Assembly (NCBI GenBank): GCA_000403335.2
Contig: KE159629.1
Location: forward strand, 516,437 to 574,609
Source: Lachnospiraceae bacterium MD335
GTDB lineage: Bacteria; Bacillota; Clostridia; Lachnospirales; Lachnospiraceae
Direction of reading: 5' to 3'
Length of the DNA: 58,173 nucleotides
The translations under genes were made by a program, and so were the position numbers. A model generated the notes under the pieces. It searched no databases. It was not told the origin of the DNA and worked only from the letters and a program-made list of their open reading frames with translations. Below are positions 42,332 through 50,747 of the stretch, piece by piece; within the stretch, counting starts at the first letter, position 1; the number at the start of each line of letters is the position of its first letter.

Positions 42332-43618
42332 TTATTTACTGTAGTCCGTAAAACTCATACTCATTGCGACTTTTCCCGATACCCCGTTGACGCTGGTATT
42401 GGAATCATACTGCCACATTCCGAATTCGTACGGATAATCCGGTTCCTTGCTGTCCTGAGCATACCACACATCATAGTCGCTAAGCCGCTCCATATCAAGC
42501 ATCGTAAGCAGCCATTCCTTATCCCCGTATAGCATCGGCGTGTAGCCTTCGTCATAAACCCTGTCCAAAAATGCTTTTGCAACGGAAGTCCTGTCCTCCA
42601 TATTAAGCGCCTCAATCCGCGCCATATCGCCCTCCACGGTTTCCATCACAAAAGCAACCGGATATTTCACATCATAATCTGCAATCGCATCTAAAAGCTC
42701 ATCCGCTTCCTCGCGTGCCTCAGACTTATTAACCGCCTGCGAACAGAAATAAACGCCAATGTCAAGTCCTGCCTTTTTTGCGGCTTTCAGGTTATCCTTA
42801 TACTTTTCGTCAAACACGATATTTCCGCTGCTGTAGCCTCTTGCTCCAATCTTTATCATCACAAAGTCACAGCCTGCCTTTTTCAGCTTTGAAAAATCCA
42901 CGTCACCCTGATTTGCAGAAATATCCGCGCCGCACTTGGAAACAATTTTACCTTCCTCAAAATAGTTCATCACAGGCTTCTGATATTTGAGGTTTGCATA
43001 GTCATAATCGTTGCGTTCAATATCCTGACTAAGATCCACCCATTCCTTTGTCCCATCAGAACGCTTTACCTGTATACGGCTCTCCTCTTCTTTGTCCTTC
43101 TCTTCTTTTTTGTCGTTCTCCTGCGTATCCTCTTCGTCCTTGATATTTTCCTTGTCAGGCATATCGTACACGGAAGTCTTTCCTTTTGCAAGCTCATCCG
43201 CCGTGATAGTCTTATCTCCCGACTCCTCCTCGGAAGAACCTTCAATTACCGTTTCCCCTGTTGTCAGATTTTTGACGGTGCCGTTATTTTTATTGGACTT
43301 TGAGCCGCCGGTCGTCCGCCCCGTATCAGGGAGTGTCCAAATATCAAGATCATCCGAAGTAAGCTTATTGTCGGAAATAACCGTCGCCGCAGAGCCTGAA
43401 TCCGTGTTTGCCGACTGCGCCGTCTGTGCGTCTCTCTGCGCCACTGCTGCCGCATACCCGCTGCCGTCATTTCTGCTTTTGCTGCTGTTTACCCAAAAGA
43501 CAATTGCCGTAACCCCCAGTATCACCACAGACATAATCAGCACCATATATACGTATATCATATTTGAGCCCGAACCATGCTCCTCCTCATAATAACCGTC
43601 ATTCTGAAGCTTCATCAT
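42332..43618 (-). CDS. GH25-fold membrane-anchored protein, probably inactive
   Basis: 428 residues. One membrane helix (MVLIMSVVILGVTAIVFWV, about 26-44), a long Ser/Asp/Glu/Lys-rich linker to about 215, then a GH25 lysozyme fold: CGADISANQGDVDFSKLKKA, FVMIKIGARGYSSGN, GVYFCSQAVNKSEAREEAD, and MWQYDSNTSVNGVSG. In active GH25 enzymes the strand after YPV reads (F/L)DxE; here it is YPVAFVMETVEG, so the Asp is replaced by Val. The conserved VDLN Asp near the end is also lost (VAMS). The first Asp (GADIS) remains. It may bind rather than cut peptidoglycan. Confidence 0.85.
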   Translation of the reverse strand: MMKLQNDGYYEEEHGSGSNMIYVYMVLIMSVVILGVTAIVFWVNSSKSRNDGSGYAAAVAQRDAQTAQSANTDSGSAATVISDNKLTSDDLDIWTLPDTGRTTGGSKSNKNNGTVKNLTTGETVIEGSSEEESGDKTITADELAKGKTSVYDMPDKENIKDEEDTQENDKKEEKDKEEESRIQVKRSDGTKEWVDLSQDIERNDYDYANLKYQKPVMNYFEEGKIVSKCGADISANQGDVDFSKLKKAGCDFVMIKIGARGYSSGNIVFDEKYKDNLKAAKKAGLDIGVYFCSQAVNKSEAREEADELLDAIADYDVKYPVAFVMETVEGDMARIEALNMEDRTSVAKAFLDRVYDEGYTPMLYGDKEWLLTMLDMERLSDYDVWYAQDSKEPDYPYEFGMWQYDSNTSVNGVSGKVAMSMSFTDYSK

Positions 43619-43908
43619 TATCCTCCATATTGTTTCATTTGAATTAACATAATATATTTACAAATACATTATAATATATCAGAAGGACAATTTCAATTAT
43701 TTTCTTTATTTTTTACACAAATTCTAAAATTCTCTGTTTTATCACAACATTCCTATGTGCCAATGAGCAGGAGTATGGTAACTTTATTGACTCTGTTGGA
43801 GTTGTCGCAGCCGTATGGTGCTAGATGGAGATGGCGGCGCTTCCCCATACCTTGGCGGACATCATGAGGCAGAAACTGCCGGCCTTGAACAATTTTCCTC
43901 ACACCCGC
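43619..43908. other. Gap with probable gene debris
   Basis: 43625-43740 is AT-rich and featureless. 43755-43908 is more GC-rich and, on the + strand, reads short protein-like pieces (ANEQEYGNFIDSVGVVAA, then a stop). On the - strand the BlaI-type gene's stop overlaps an ATG (GATAAGCGGGTG, then TGA), five codons only. I recognise no gene. Confidence 0.4.
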
Positions 43909-44349
43909 TTATCCATGTACCTCTTGCTGCCCTTCCGAATCGTCGGTTTGTTCTTTAAGAAAATCAATTATATTCTGTATCTGCGCAATCATTTTATCTG
44001 TATCTGTTTTTTCATCTCCTTGTGTTTCCTTTAGCAGCGCAACAACCACTTTGCCCAGCAGCTCAGCTTGTATCCCATGCCTGAATAAATATTTGGCGGC
44101 ATATTCTTCACGCGTCATACACGGAACAAACTTTCTTGCATACTTCGTGCGATAACGAACGATCCCGCACGCCTGTATAAAACCGGCATTTAACAGGGAA
44201 TTAATTGTCCGGTGCACATATGTAACGTTTTGCATAATATCATTGCGTCTTTCCATTATTTCCACGCTTGTCAGGGCTTCTCCTCCCTCCCATAATAAAT
44301 CCATCACACTTTGCTCCCGCACTGATAATTGAAATTCATCTTTCATCAT
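43909..44349 (-). CDS. BlaI/MecI/CopY-family repressor
   Basis: 146 residues. Winged-helix start LSVREQSVMDLLWEGGEALTS, then NVTYVHRTINSLLNAGFI, and the tail RKFVPCMTREEYAAKYLF, as in BlaI/CopY (PF03965). Homologues repress beta-lactamase, copper or cell-wall genes and are usually paired with a BlaR1-type M56 sensor; here the next frame after the 4-bp ATGG overlap stops after five codons. A dyad ACAC-ATA-GTGT at 44425-44435 in the divergent intergenic region could be its operator, also reaching the small membrane-protein operon. Confidence 0.88.
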   Translation of the reverse strand: MMKDEFQLSVREQSVMDLLWEGGEALTSVEIMERRNDIMQNVTYVHRTINSLLNAGFIQACGIVRYRTKYARKFVPCMTREEYAAKYLFRHGIQAELLGKVVVALLKETQGDEKTDTDKMIAQIQNIIDFLKEQTDDSEGQQEVHG

Positions 44350-44424
44350 CTTTCATTCTCCATCTCCTTTTTTAATCTTCCCAACTGCACATTTATGAAA
44401 TACTTTCAATAATCCATTCAATTA

Positions 44425-44435
44425 ACACATAGTGT
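44425..44435. promoter_or_regulatory. Possible BlaI-type operator dyad
   Basis: ACAC-ATA-GTGT in the leader between the divergent BlaI-type gene and the antiporter operon. It recalls BlaI/CopY boxes (TACAnnTGTA) but is not identical. Confidence 0.3.
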
Positions 44436-44606
44436 AACTATCTAAATATATTATAATGATAATGGTACCTCTTGTAAATATATTTATATCAAACTGCTTC
44501 TCCATATTAAACCCAAATTCAAATGCAAAGCACTTGCATAATCATCCTCGTTTTGTTATCATGAATAATATGTCGTTTTAAAACAATCCGAAAAAGGAGC
44601 TGCGCC

Positions 44607-45029
44607 ATGAGGAGCCGAATACATACAAAACTATTTTGTATTGTTTTAATCGTATCCATGCTCGCATTGGGAATGTACTGCGGAGAGCCTCTCCCGTCTT
44701 CCCCTTTTTTACATGCCGCAGACACACCGGCCGCTTCCATTACATGCATGTCGGACGGAGTGTTCAACGCACACATCTACCATGAAGAAAACCGGCTCTC
44801 AGGGCTCAGCGAATTTACGCTTGCAAAATCAAATCCGCGCACCATGACGGTACTGCGATTAAATCCGCTCTTGATGCTGCTCTTTTTCGGCGGTATATTT
44901 GGTCTGATTGCTATTTTCTTCACAATCCTTTCTCTGCACGGCTTGTGCAAAAACCAGTACAGATTAAGGACTCTTCAATATATTCACCGCAAGGACGGTA
45001 AAAAACAATATTCCAAAGCATCATTATAA
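44607..45029 (+). CDS. Membrane protein of unknown function
   Basis: 140 residues. N-terminal signal or helix (FCIVLIVSMLALGMYC), an outside segment of about 60 residues, a strong helix LLMLLFFGGIFGLIAIFFTIL (about 93-113) and a basic tail. Not recognised. AAAGGAG 9 nt before the ATG. First of four genes in the same direction that end with the K+/H+ antiporter; 83 bp separate it from the next small gene. Confidence 0.75.
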   Translation: MRSRIHTKLFCIVLIVSMLALGMYCGEPLPSSPFLHAADTPAASITCMSDGVFNAHIYHEENRLSGLSEFTLAKSNPRTMTVLRLNPLLMLLFFGGIFGLIAIFFTILSLHGLCKNQYRLRTLQYIHRKDGKKQYSKASL

Positions 45030-45112
45030 TCCAAACAACGAAACGCGTTACGAGGCGTCTTTTTGTCGTACCCCGTAAAACGGATGCCCCATACCTAAAA
45101 TGGAGGAAACAC

Positions 45113-45250
45113 ATGGAAAATATTATATTTGGAATTATGGTCGTCATTGCTTTGGGTGCAGGAGTCTTTACATGTATTTATGAAGTCGGCGGCAGTCAAA
45201 ATGCAAACACAGAAACAAAAAACAGCGACACAGAGAAAGGAATCAATTAA
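45113..45250 (+). CDS. Very small membrane protein 1 (45 residues)
   Basis: 45 codons with TGGAGG 7 nt before the ATG at 45113. One helix (IIFGIMVVIALGAGVFTCIY) at the N-terminus and a polar Asn/Thr/Glu/Ser tail. Ends 2 bp before the next small gene. Size and position recall small accessory subunits of transporters such as KdpF, but no homology is claimed. Confidence 0.65.
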   Translation: MENIIFGIMVVIALGAGVFTCIYEVGGSQNANTETKNSDTEKGIN

Positions 45251-45252
45251 TT

Positions 45253-45396
45253 ATGAATATCGGATTATGGATTTTAGTTTTTATTGGCGGCGCTACCGGC
45301 GCACTTTCTACTCTTTACATTGTAGTTTCGCTTTTTGCGATGATTTTTTATAAAGTTTACCGCAAGATTAAATATCACGCATCTTTCTATGCATAA
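45253..45396 (+). CDS. Very small membrane protein 2 (47 residues)
   Basis: 47 codons, ATG at 45253, with GAGAAAGGAATCAA of the previous gene as ribosome site. Nearly all one long hydrophobic stretch (LWILVFIGGATGALSTLYIV then VSLFAMIFY) with a basic tail KVYRKIKYH. Followed 46 bp later by the antiporter gene. Confidence 0.65.
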   Translation: MNIGLWILVFIGGATGALSTLYIVVSLFAMIFYKVYRKIKYHASFYA

Positions 45397-45442
45397 AATC
45401 TTGCCACTGCCTTTATAGAACACCAAAAACAGGAGGATTTGA

Positions 45443-47035
45443 ATGACAGTTACACTGCTGCTGGTTGCGATTGTAATACTGCTCTGCGTTTTGGCGGAGA
45501 AATTTTCAGGGAAATTCGGCATGCCCGCGTTGATATTCTTTATGTTTATCGGAATGCTTTTTGGAAGCGACGGAATTTTTAAAATTCCGTTTGACAACTA
45601 TGCGCTTGCTGAAAACATATGCTCAATCGCGCTGCTTTTCATCATGTTCTACGGCGGCTTCAACCTGAAATGGAAAGCCGCAAAAGTTGTTGCCGTAAAG
45701 TCCATATTGCTCTCAACTTTCGGTGTAGCTGTCACTGCCTTCCTAACGGCGCTGTTTGTACGCTTTGCACTTGGATATACATGGCTTGAATGTTTTCTTG
45801 TCGGGGCGGTGCTCGGCTCCACCGATGCCGCAAGCGTGTTTGCCATACTCCGTAAGAAAAAACTGAATTTAAGGGACGGCACTGCCTCACTGCTTGAAAT
45901 GGAAAGCGGAAGCAACGATCCTATGGCATATATGCTAACATTTATCGCAATCGAAATGATTCGTGCGGGAAAGGCGGAGCATATTTTCGGACAGATTTTG
46001 TTACAGCTCGTATTCGGTACGTTTATCGGTGCTGCGTTTGCATTCCTTACCGTCCGTCTCCTGCGCAAAGCAAGCCTGATTTCTGACGGACTTGACACGA
46101 TTTTTATGGTTGCAATGCTGCTCATCTGTTATGCCTTGTCACAACTTTCCGGCGGAAACGCATACCTGAGCGTCTACATTATGGGCATTTTTATCGGAAA
46201 CAGCCCTATTAAAAGCAAAGCAACGCTAATTGCATTCTTTGATGGCGTCACAACGCTCGCTCAAATTTTAATTTTCTTCCTACTGGGTCTTTTGACATTT
46301 CCGCACCAAATGCCGGAAGTTATTCCTGCTGCACTTATGATTACGGCAATTCTAACACTGATTGCAAGACCCGTGACAGTCTTTTTACTGTTAAAGCCCT
46401 TTCGCTGCGCGGTACGGCAATGTCTTTTGGTATCGTGGGCAGGACTTCGCGGCGCCTCCTCGTCCGTATTCGCAATTATGGCAGTGGCAAGCGGTGTCAC
46501 AATGTCCCACAATTTATTTCATATTGTCTTTATGGTGTCCCTTTTTTCAGTAGCAGTTCAGGGGACTCTTCTGCCAAATGTAGCAGCCAAACTCAATATG
46601 CTTGATGACAATGCCGATGTAGGAAAGACATTCAACGATTATCAGGAAGACGCCGCAATTACACTGATGCGCATGTTTATCCCGAAAGGTCACAACTATG
46701 AAAACAGGCTTGTACGCGAAGTAAACTTCCCGACAGGCTCGCTTGCATTAATGATTAAGCGAAATCATGAAACCATTATTACAAAGGGCGATACACGCAT
46801 TTTAGCAAACGACACAATTATATTGAGTGTCCCCGCCTATGAACCAAGCGACAGCGAACAACTGACGGAAACGCGGATTGACAGTGATAATCATTGGTGC
46901 AACCACAGCATTTCTGAGCTAAGTCTTGCACCAGACGAACTGATTGCCATGATTATCCGCGGTGACGAAACACTGATACCAGACGGAAAAACCGTGATTT
47001 TAGAAAATGATGTTGTGGTTACGTACAAAGAATAG
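45443..47035 (+). CDS. K+/H+ antiporter of the CvrA/NhaP2 type
   Basis: 530 residues. CPA1-type membrane domain with about 12 helices; GAVLGSTDAASVFAIL and MESGSNDPMAYML contain the transport Asp positions. The C-terminal 140 residues (LVREVNFPTGSLALMIKRN ... DTIILSVPAYEP) form a TrkA-C (RCK_C) domain, as in CvrA/NhaP2. Exchanges K+ (or Na+) for protons. AGGAGG before the ATG. Two tiny membrane-protein genes directly upstream could encode subunits or regulators. Confidence 0.92.
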   Translation: MTVTLLLVAIVILLCVLAEKFSGKFGMPALIFFMFIGMLFGSDGIFKIPFDNYALAENICSIALLFIMFYGGFNLKWKAAKVVAVKSILLSTFGVAVTAFLTALFVRFALGYTWLECFLVGAVLGSTDAASVFAILRKKKLNLRDGTASLLEMESGSNDPMAYMLTFIAIEMIRAGKAEHIFGQILLQLVFGTFIGAAFAFLTVRLLRKASLISDGLDTIFMVAMLLICYALSQLSGGNAYLSVYIMGIFIGNSPIKSKATLIAFFDGVTTLAQILIFFLLGLLTFPHQMPEVIPAALMITAILTLIARPVTVFLLLKPFRCAVRQCLLVSWAGLRGASSSVFAIMAVASGVTMSHNLFHIVFMVSLFSVAVQGTLLPNVAAKLNMLDDNADVGKTFNDYQEDAAITLMRMFIPKGHNYENRLVREVNFPTGSLALMIKRNHETIITKGDTRILANDTIILSVPAYEPSDSEQLTETRIDSDNHWCNHSISELSLAPDELIAMIIRGDETLIPDGKTVILENDVVVTYKE

Positions 47036-47109
47036 CCGAACCTCTGCATACTATCATTCTGCTATAATAAAGCTATAGTAATTTTAACATTAACCGGTAC
47101 ATTTCATAT

Positions 47110-47164
47110 AAACGACAAAGCCCCGAAACCAAAGATACATCAATGGCTTCAGGGCTTTTCTTTT
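47110..47164 (+). terminator. Terminator of the antiporter operon
   Basis: AAAGCCCCGAA ... TTCAGGGCTTTT, then CTTTTT. Confidence 0.7.
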
Positions 47165-47167
47165 TAA

Positions 47168-47240
47168 AGCTTCCAAAGGGACTTGAACCCTCGACCTACT
47201 GATTACGAATCAGTCGCGCTACCAACTGCGCTATGGAAGC
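47168..47240 (-). tRNA. tRNA-Thr (anticodon CGU)
   Basis: 73 nt on the - strand. Acceptor GCTTCCA / TGGAAGC, D arm GCGC-AGTTGGTA-GCGC, anticodon stem ACTGA / TCAGT with loop TTCGTAA (anticodon CGT in DNA), T arm GAGGG-TTCAAGT-CCCTT, discriminator T. CCA is not encoded. Confidence 0.96.
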
Positions 47241-47273
47241 CTGTACGATACCGTTGATTAACAGTACCGTCAT

Positions 47274-47302
47274 ATATTATCATAAGTTCAAAAGAATTGC
47301 AA
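47274..47302 (-). promoter_or_regulatory. Promoter of tRNA-Thr
   Basis: On the - strand TTGCAA, 17-nt spacer, TAATAT, 34 nt before the tRNA. Confidence 0.6.
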
Positions 47303-47324
47303 GTATTTATTACAATTTTTTCTT

Positions 47325-47373
47325 ATTTTTTATTTAAAAGTATCCCAAAAGCTATTTACAGCTTTCGGGATAC
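47325..47373 (-). terminator. Terminator of the ligase-ACP operon
   Basis: On the - strand GTATCCCGAAAGCT / AGCTTTTGGGATAC, then TTTTAAAT. Confidence 0.75.
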
Positions 47374-47390
47374 CCTCCAATCCGGTGATT

Positions 47391-48929
47391 CTAAAACCGT
47401 TTTATTTTTTTCGTTGTATTTTTCTCAAATTCCGTCTCGCGGACTTTCAACCGGAACACACGCTTATAAAGCGGTGCACCCTGATTATATTCATCAATAA
47501 TCTTCTGCAAAGCAGCCGGAATATCCTTGATTTTCTTCTTCCCCGCATATTCATAATCCGGAAAAATCTCCGCCTCAATCGCGCCCTCGCTCTCACGCAC
47601 GAGCACCTCCTGCACAAGGCGGTTCTCACCGAGCCTGTTCTCGATTTCCTCCGGCGAGACATTTTCGCCGTTGGGCGTAATAATCAGGTTCTTCTTGCGG
47701 CCGGTCAAAAATACAAAACCGTCCTCATCCACATAGCCCAAGTCCCCTGTCTTTAGCCAGCCGTCATCCAATGTATCTTCTGTTTCCTTCGGCATCTTGT
47801 AGTAACCCTGCATCACACTTGAGCCTTTCACCCAAAGCTCCTCGTCAACGACCTTCGCCTCACAGTTTGGCATCAGCTTGCCAACAGATCCTTCTTTAAT
47901 TTGTTCTCCAAAGTTTGTACTGATAACAGGCGCACACTCCGTCATGCCATAACCCTGCCAAATGGCAATTCCGTATTTTTGAAACAGCTTAATGTATGCA
48001 GGATTCAAATAAGCGCCGCCGCTGCACACCGTATGGAACTGCTTTCCAAACACCTTTGCCTTGATAAGCGGCGCAGGAATCAGCGCTGCCTCCTCAAGCT
48101 TTTTGGCAAGCGTTTCAATCATCAAAGGCACCATTAAAATCATGTTCGGCTCAAAAAGCTTAATATTCTTTGCCACGCGAAGCAGTGAATCGTTGATACA
48201 GATTATCGAACCAACAGAAATGCCCTTTAAAATATCCATGCTCAGACAATAAGCGTGATGAATAGGAAGCACGCTCATAATCACCATGCCTGGCTCCAAA
48301 CCCATGTCCAGACAGGTTGCATTTTCAGCAAGATTTCTGTGCGTCAGCATAACGCCTTTACTCTTTCCGGTGGTTCCGGAAGTAAACATTATGGTGGCAA
48401 GCTGCTCCGGCTTGGGTGCATAATCAAATCCGGCACTCTGTGCACCCAGCAGCTCCCACATTGCGTGTGCACCTGCAATGCCTTCCGGCACACCCATGCA
48501 AATAATATGCTTTAACGCACTGCATTGCTTTGCCGCAAGTTCTGCCACGCCTGCTTTTGCCTCGTCGTACACAAGTGTTGTAACGTCCGCCCGGTCAATC
48601 AGCTCACACAAATCCGCGTCGGGAAGATTGGCGTCCAAAGGAACCGCCACACTGCCGCTGTCTACCGTTCCAAAATATGTAACTACCCACGAATAAGAAG
48701 TCGGTCCGATAATCGCAATATGTTTTCCCTGCTCTCCCAATGCCGCCAATGCCGCGGAAAAACGCTCGCTGTCGTCTTTTAACTGTGTGTAGCTTTTGCT
48801 CTCAATTTTTGCCGCCTTTTTTCCGTTCTCGTCAGCGCCTTTTACCTTGTAGCGAAATGCATCCTGCGCATGATACTTTTTTTCTGCTTCCACAAGAAGT
48901 TCCCGTACGGTGCTCTTTGTCTCACTCAT
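47391..48929 (-). CDS. Adenylate-forming fatty-acid ligase
   Basis: 512 residues from the ATG at 48929 (GGAGATGG upstream; the longer frame lacks a site). ANL superfamily: P-loop TSGTTGKSKGVMLTHRN, GYGMTECAPVIS, WLKTGDLGYVDEDGFVFLTGR and the C-terminal Lys near TKKIKRF. It is shorter than FadD-type enzymes and lies next to an acyl carrier protein, so it may load acyl groups onto that ACP as well as or instead of CoA. Last gene of the TetR-controlled operon. Confidence 0.92.
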   Translation of the reverse strand: MSETKSTVRELLVEAEKKYHAQDAFRYKVKGADENGKKAAKIESKSYTQLKDDSERFSAALAALGEQGKHIAIIGPTSYSWVVTYFGTVDSGSVAVPLDANLPDADLCELIDRADVTTLVYDEAKAGVAELAAKQCSALKHIICMGVPEGIAGAHAMWELLGAQSAGFDYAPKPEQLATIMFTSGTTGKSKGVMLTHRNLAENATCLDMGLEPGMVIMSVLPIHHAYCLSMDILKGISVGSIICINDSLLRVAKNIKLFEPNMILMVPLMIETLAKKLEEAALIPAPLIKAKVFGKQFHTVCSGGAYLNPAYIKLFQKYGIAIWQGYGMTECAPVISTNFGEQIKEGSVGKLMPNCEAKVVDEELWVKGSSVMQGYYKMPKETEDTLDDGWLKTGDLGYVDEDGFVFLTGRKKNLIITPNGENVSPEEIENRLGENRLVQEVLVRESEGAIEAEIFPDYEYAGKKKIKDIPAALQKIIDEYNQGAPLYKRVFRLKVRETEFEKNTTKKIKRF

Positions 48930-49024
48930 ATATCCATCTCCAATTCTATTGACCATTTTGGTCAATCACATTTTAGGCAGATGCCGTGCAGCGTCCGTCC
49001 AAACGAACATTGCACGGCTCTTGT

Positions 49025-49249
49025 TTACTGCAATGTTTCTAAATAGTCAGCAGCCTCCTGTACTGTACGAATATTTGCCGCCTTCTCCGGGTCAATCTCC
49101 ACGTCAAGCTCGTCCTCCACCTCGCCGAGCATACTCATAAAGTCGAATGAGCTAAAGCCCAAATCTTCCATAAAGCGCGATTCCGGCTTAATATCCTCTT
49201 GCTTTACCTCAACATAATTTGTGATAATCTCCGCTAATTTCTCAAACAT
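49025..49249 (-). CDS. Dedicated acyl carrier protein
   Basis: 74 residues from the ATG at 49249. Four-helix acidic carrier; the phosphopantetheine site is in DLGFSSFDFMSML, where the second Ser of SSF aligns with the DSL serine of AcpP. It differs from a housekeeping ACP in this motif and is encoded between a condensation-type enzyme and a ligase, so a pathway-specific carrier is likely. Confidence 0.92.
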   Translation of the reverse strand: MFEKLAEIITNYVEVKQEDIKPESRFMEDLGFSSFDFMSMLGEVEDELDVEIDPEKAANIRTVQEAADYLETLQ

Positions 49250-49313
49250 ATCGTTACCCTCTTTCCGCATTTTTTGTACTTTTGCAGCTATATTTTAACA
49301 CAGCGACAGACAA

Positions 49314-50714
49314 TTACACAAGCTTAATAATATCACCGATTTTTAAGTTCGGATTTTCAATTCCCTTAAACATTATTTTGCACATATAATAATAGAACAG
49401 TTCCAGCGTTTCTTTGCTGTACGCCTTAATCTGATGCTCAAAACTAAAGTCCAAACCGTTGTCTTCAGGTCTGTGCATAACCGTAAGATAAAGCCCGTCC
49501 GCATAGTAGCCGTTTCCGTAACGCTTTGTCTTGTATCGGATGTCACCCAGGTCAACCAAGCCCTTTTCACGCAGCGTCGCCGGCTGGTATGTGAGCGCAA
49601 CGGTCTCATATCCCATGCCGCGTGGCGGATTATAAACCTGATGTTTATAATTCATGCACTCTACAGGGTCAAAGTTTACATAACGGAATACCTCGTTCTG
49701 TTTATCCCTGATTTCCAAAATGCCTTCCAAAAAGCTCTTATCCTCGGGGATAATTGTCCTGAACGGAAAACTGTGAATTCGCGTACCGCCGGACTTCTTT
49801 TCCAAAAGCGTCGCCCTGCGCGCATATGCAACCATCATGGAAACGTCATCGCAATTGTTCATCTTCTGCAGATACGTACGAATTCCCATAATCAGCAGAC
49901 ACTGCAGCGAAATATGCTGTTCCTCACAAAATGTCATCAGCCGCTGTGTCGGCTCTCCCTCTAAGTGGAAAATATCAATTGCCGCCGCAAAGCTGTCGGA
50001 ACCGGTCGGTGCGGCGCGCAGATTGGGATTTCCGGTTGCCCGTCTTGCCTCATCAAGACGTTTTTTCCCCTCAATACCGTTGTAAATCGGCTCCGGCGCT
50101 TCAAACAATTTATGGAAATATGCCCTGTCTCTTGCCTGCGCCTTGCTGCCCGCCTCGTATGCGTAGTCTTTTTCCAACTGCTCAATATACGAACGCGTAT
50201 CCGCAGGATACGGCACGTTTTCAAAGTTCGCATTACAATAGAGCTCAATTACGTCTTTCATAAAACCGATTAACGACTGCGCGTCAAGAAAACGGTGGTC
50301 ACCCACAATATACATTCCCTCAAACCTGTCCGGCGTCTTGATAATGACGATCTTGTTCATCGGCTCATCCTGTCCGAACGGAATACGCGTCCACGCCGTC
50401 ATCTGCGCCTCCGCCTCTTCCATCGTTTTCCCGGAAAAGTCCACATACTCAATTTCGCGCTCCTCCTTGTCCACAATATACTGATACCATTGCTTCTCTT
50501 TTGTATCATAGACAAGCCGTGCACGCATTGACTCGTTTCGCTCATATGCCTTGTAGATTGCCTTGCGCAATTCTTCAATATTAAGTTCAAACTCAATGGT
50601 CAGACTGCTTCCAACATTAAGAATTTCCTGCCCCGGGCTGTACTGTGAATAGTAAAAATGGTATTTTTGTGCCGCCGTTAATGGATATGTTTTATATCCT
50701 TTTCTTGTTTTCAT
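49314..50714 (-). CDS. Free-standing condensation-type acyltransferase
   Basis: 466 residues. Fold of the NRPS condensation / wax-ester-synthase superfamily: YPLTAAQKYHFYYSQYSPG at the start, then VGDHRFLDAQSLIGFM in place of HHxxxDG (first His replaced by Asp, second His and the Asp kept), and late motifs FPFRTIIPEDKSFL and VALTYQPATL. No adenylation or carrier domain is attached; carrier and ligase are separate genes next door. It should join an ACP-bound acyl group to an amine or alcohol. Also akin to alcohol O-acetyltransferases; the acceptor is unknown. Confidence 0.8.
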   Translation of the reverse strand: MKTRKGYKTYPLTAAQKYHFYYSQYSPGQEILNVGSSLTIEFELNIEELRKAIYKAYERNESMRARLVYDTKEKQWYQYIVDKEEREIEYVDFSGKTMEEAEAQMTAWTRIPFGQDEPMNKIVIIKTPDRFEGMYIVGDHRFLDAQSLIGFMKDVIELYCNANFENVPYPADTRSYIEQLEKDYAYEAGSKAQARDRAYFHKLFEAPEPIYNGIEGKKRLDEARRATGNPNLRAAPTGSDSFAAAIDIFHLEGEPTQRLMTFCEEQHISLQCLLIMGIRTYLQKMNNCDDVSMMVAYARRATLLEKKSGGTRIHSFPFRTIIPEDKSFLEGILEIRDKQNEVFRYVNFDPVECMNYKHQVYNPPRGMGYETVALTYQPATLREKGLVDLGDIRYKTKRYGNGYYADGLYLTVMHRPEDNGLDFSFEHQIKAYSKETLELFYYYMCKIMFKGIENPNLKIGDIIKLV

Positions 50715-50747
50715 CCGGTTCTCCCTTCATTTTGACTGTTTCAGTCA

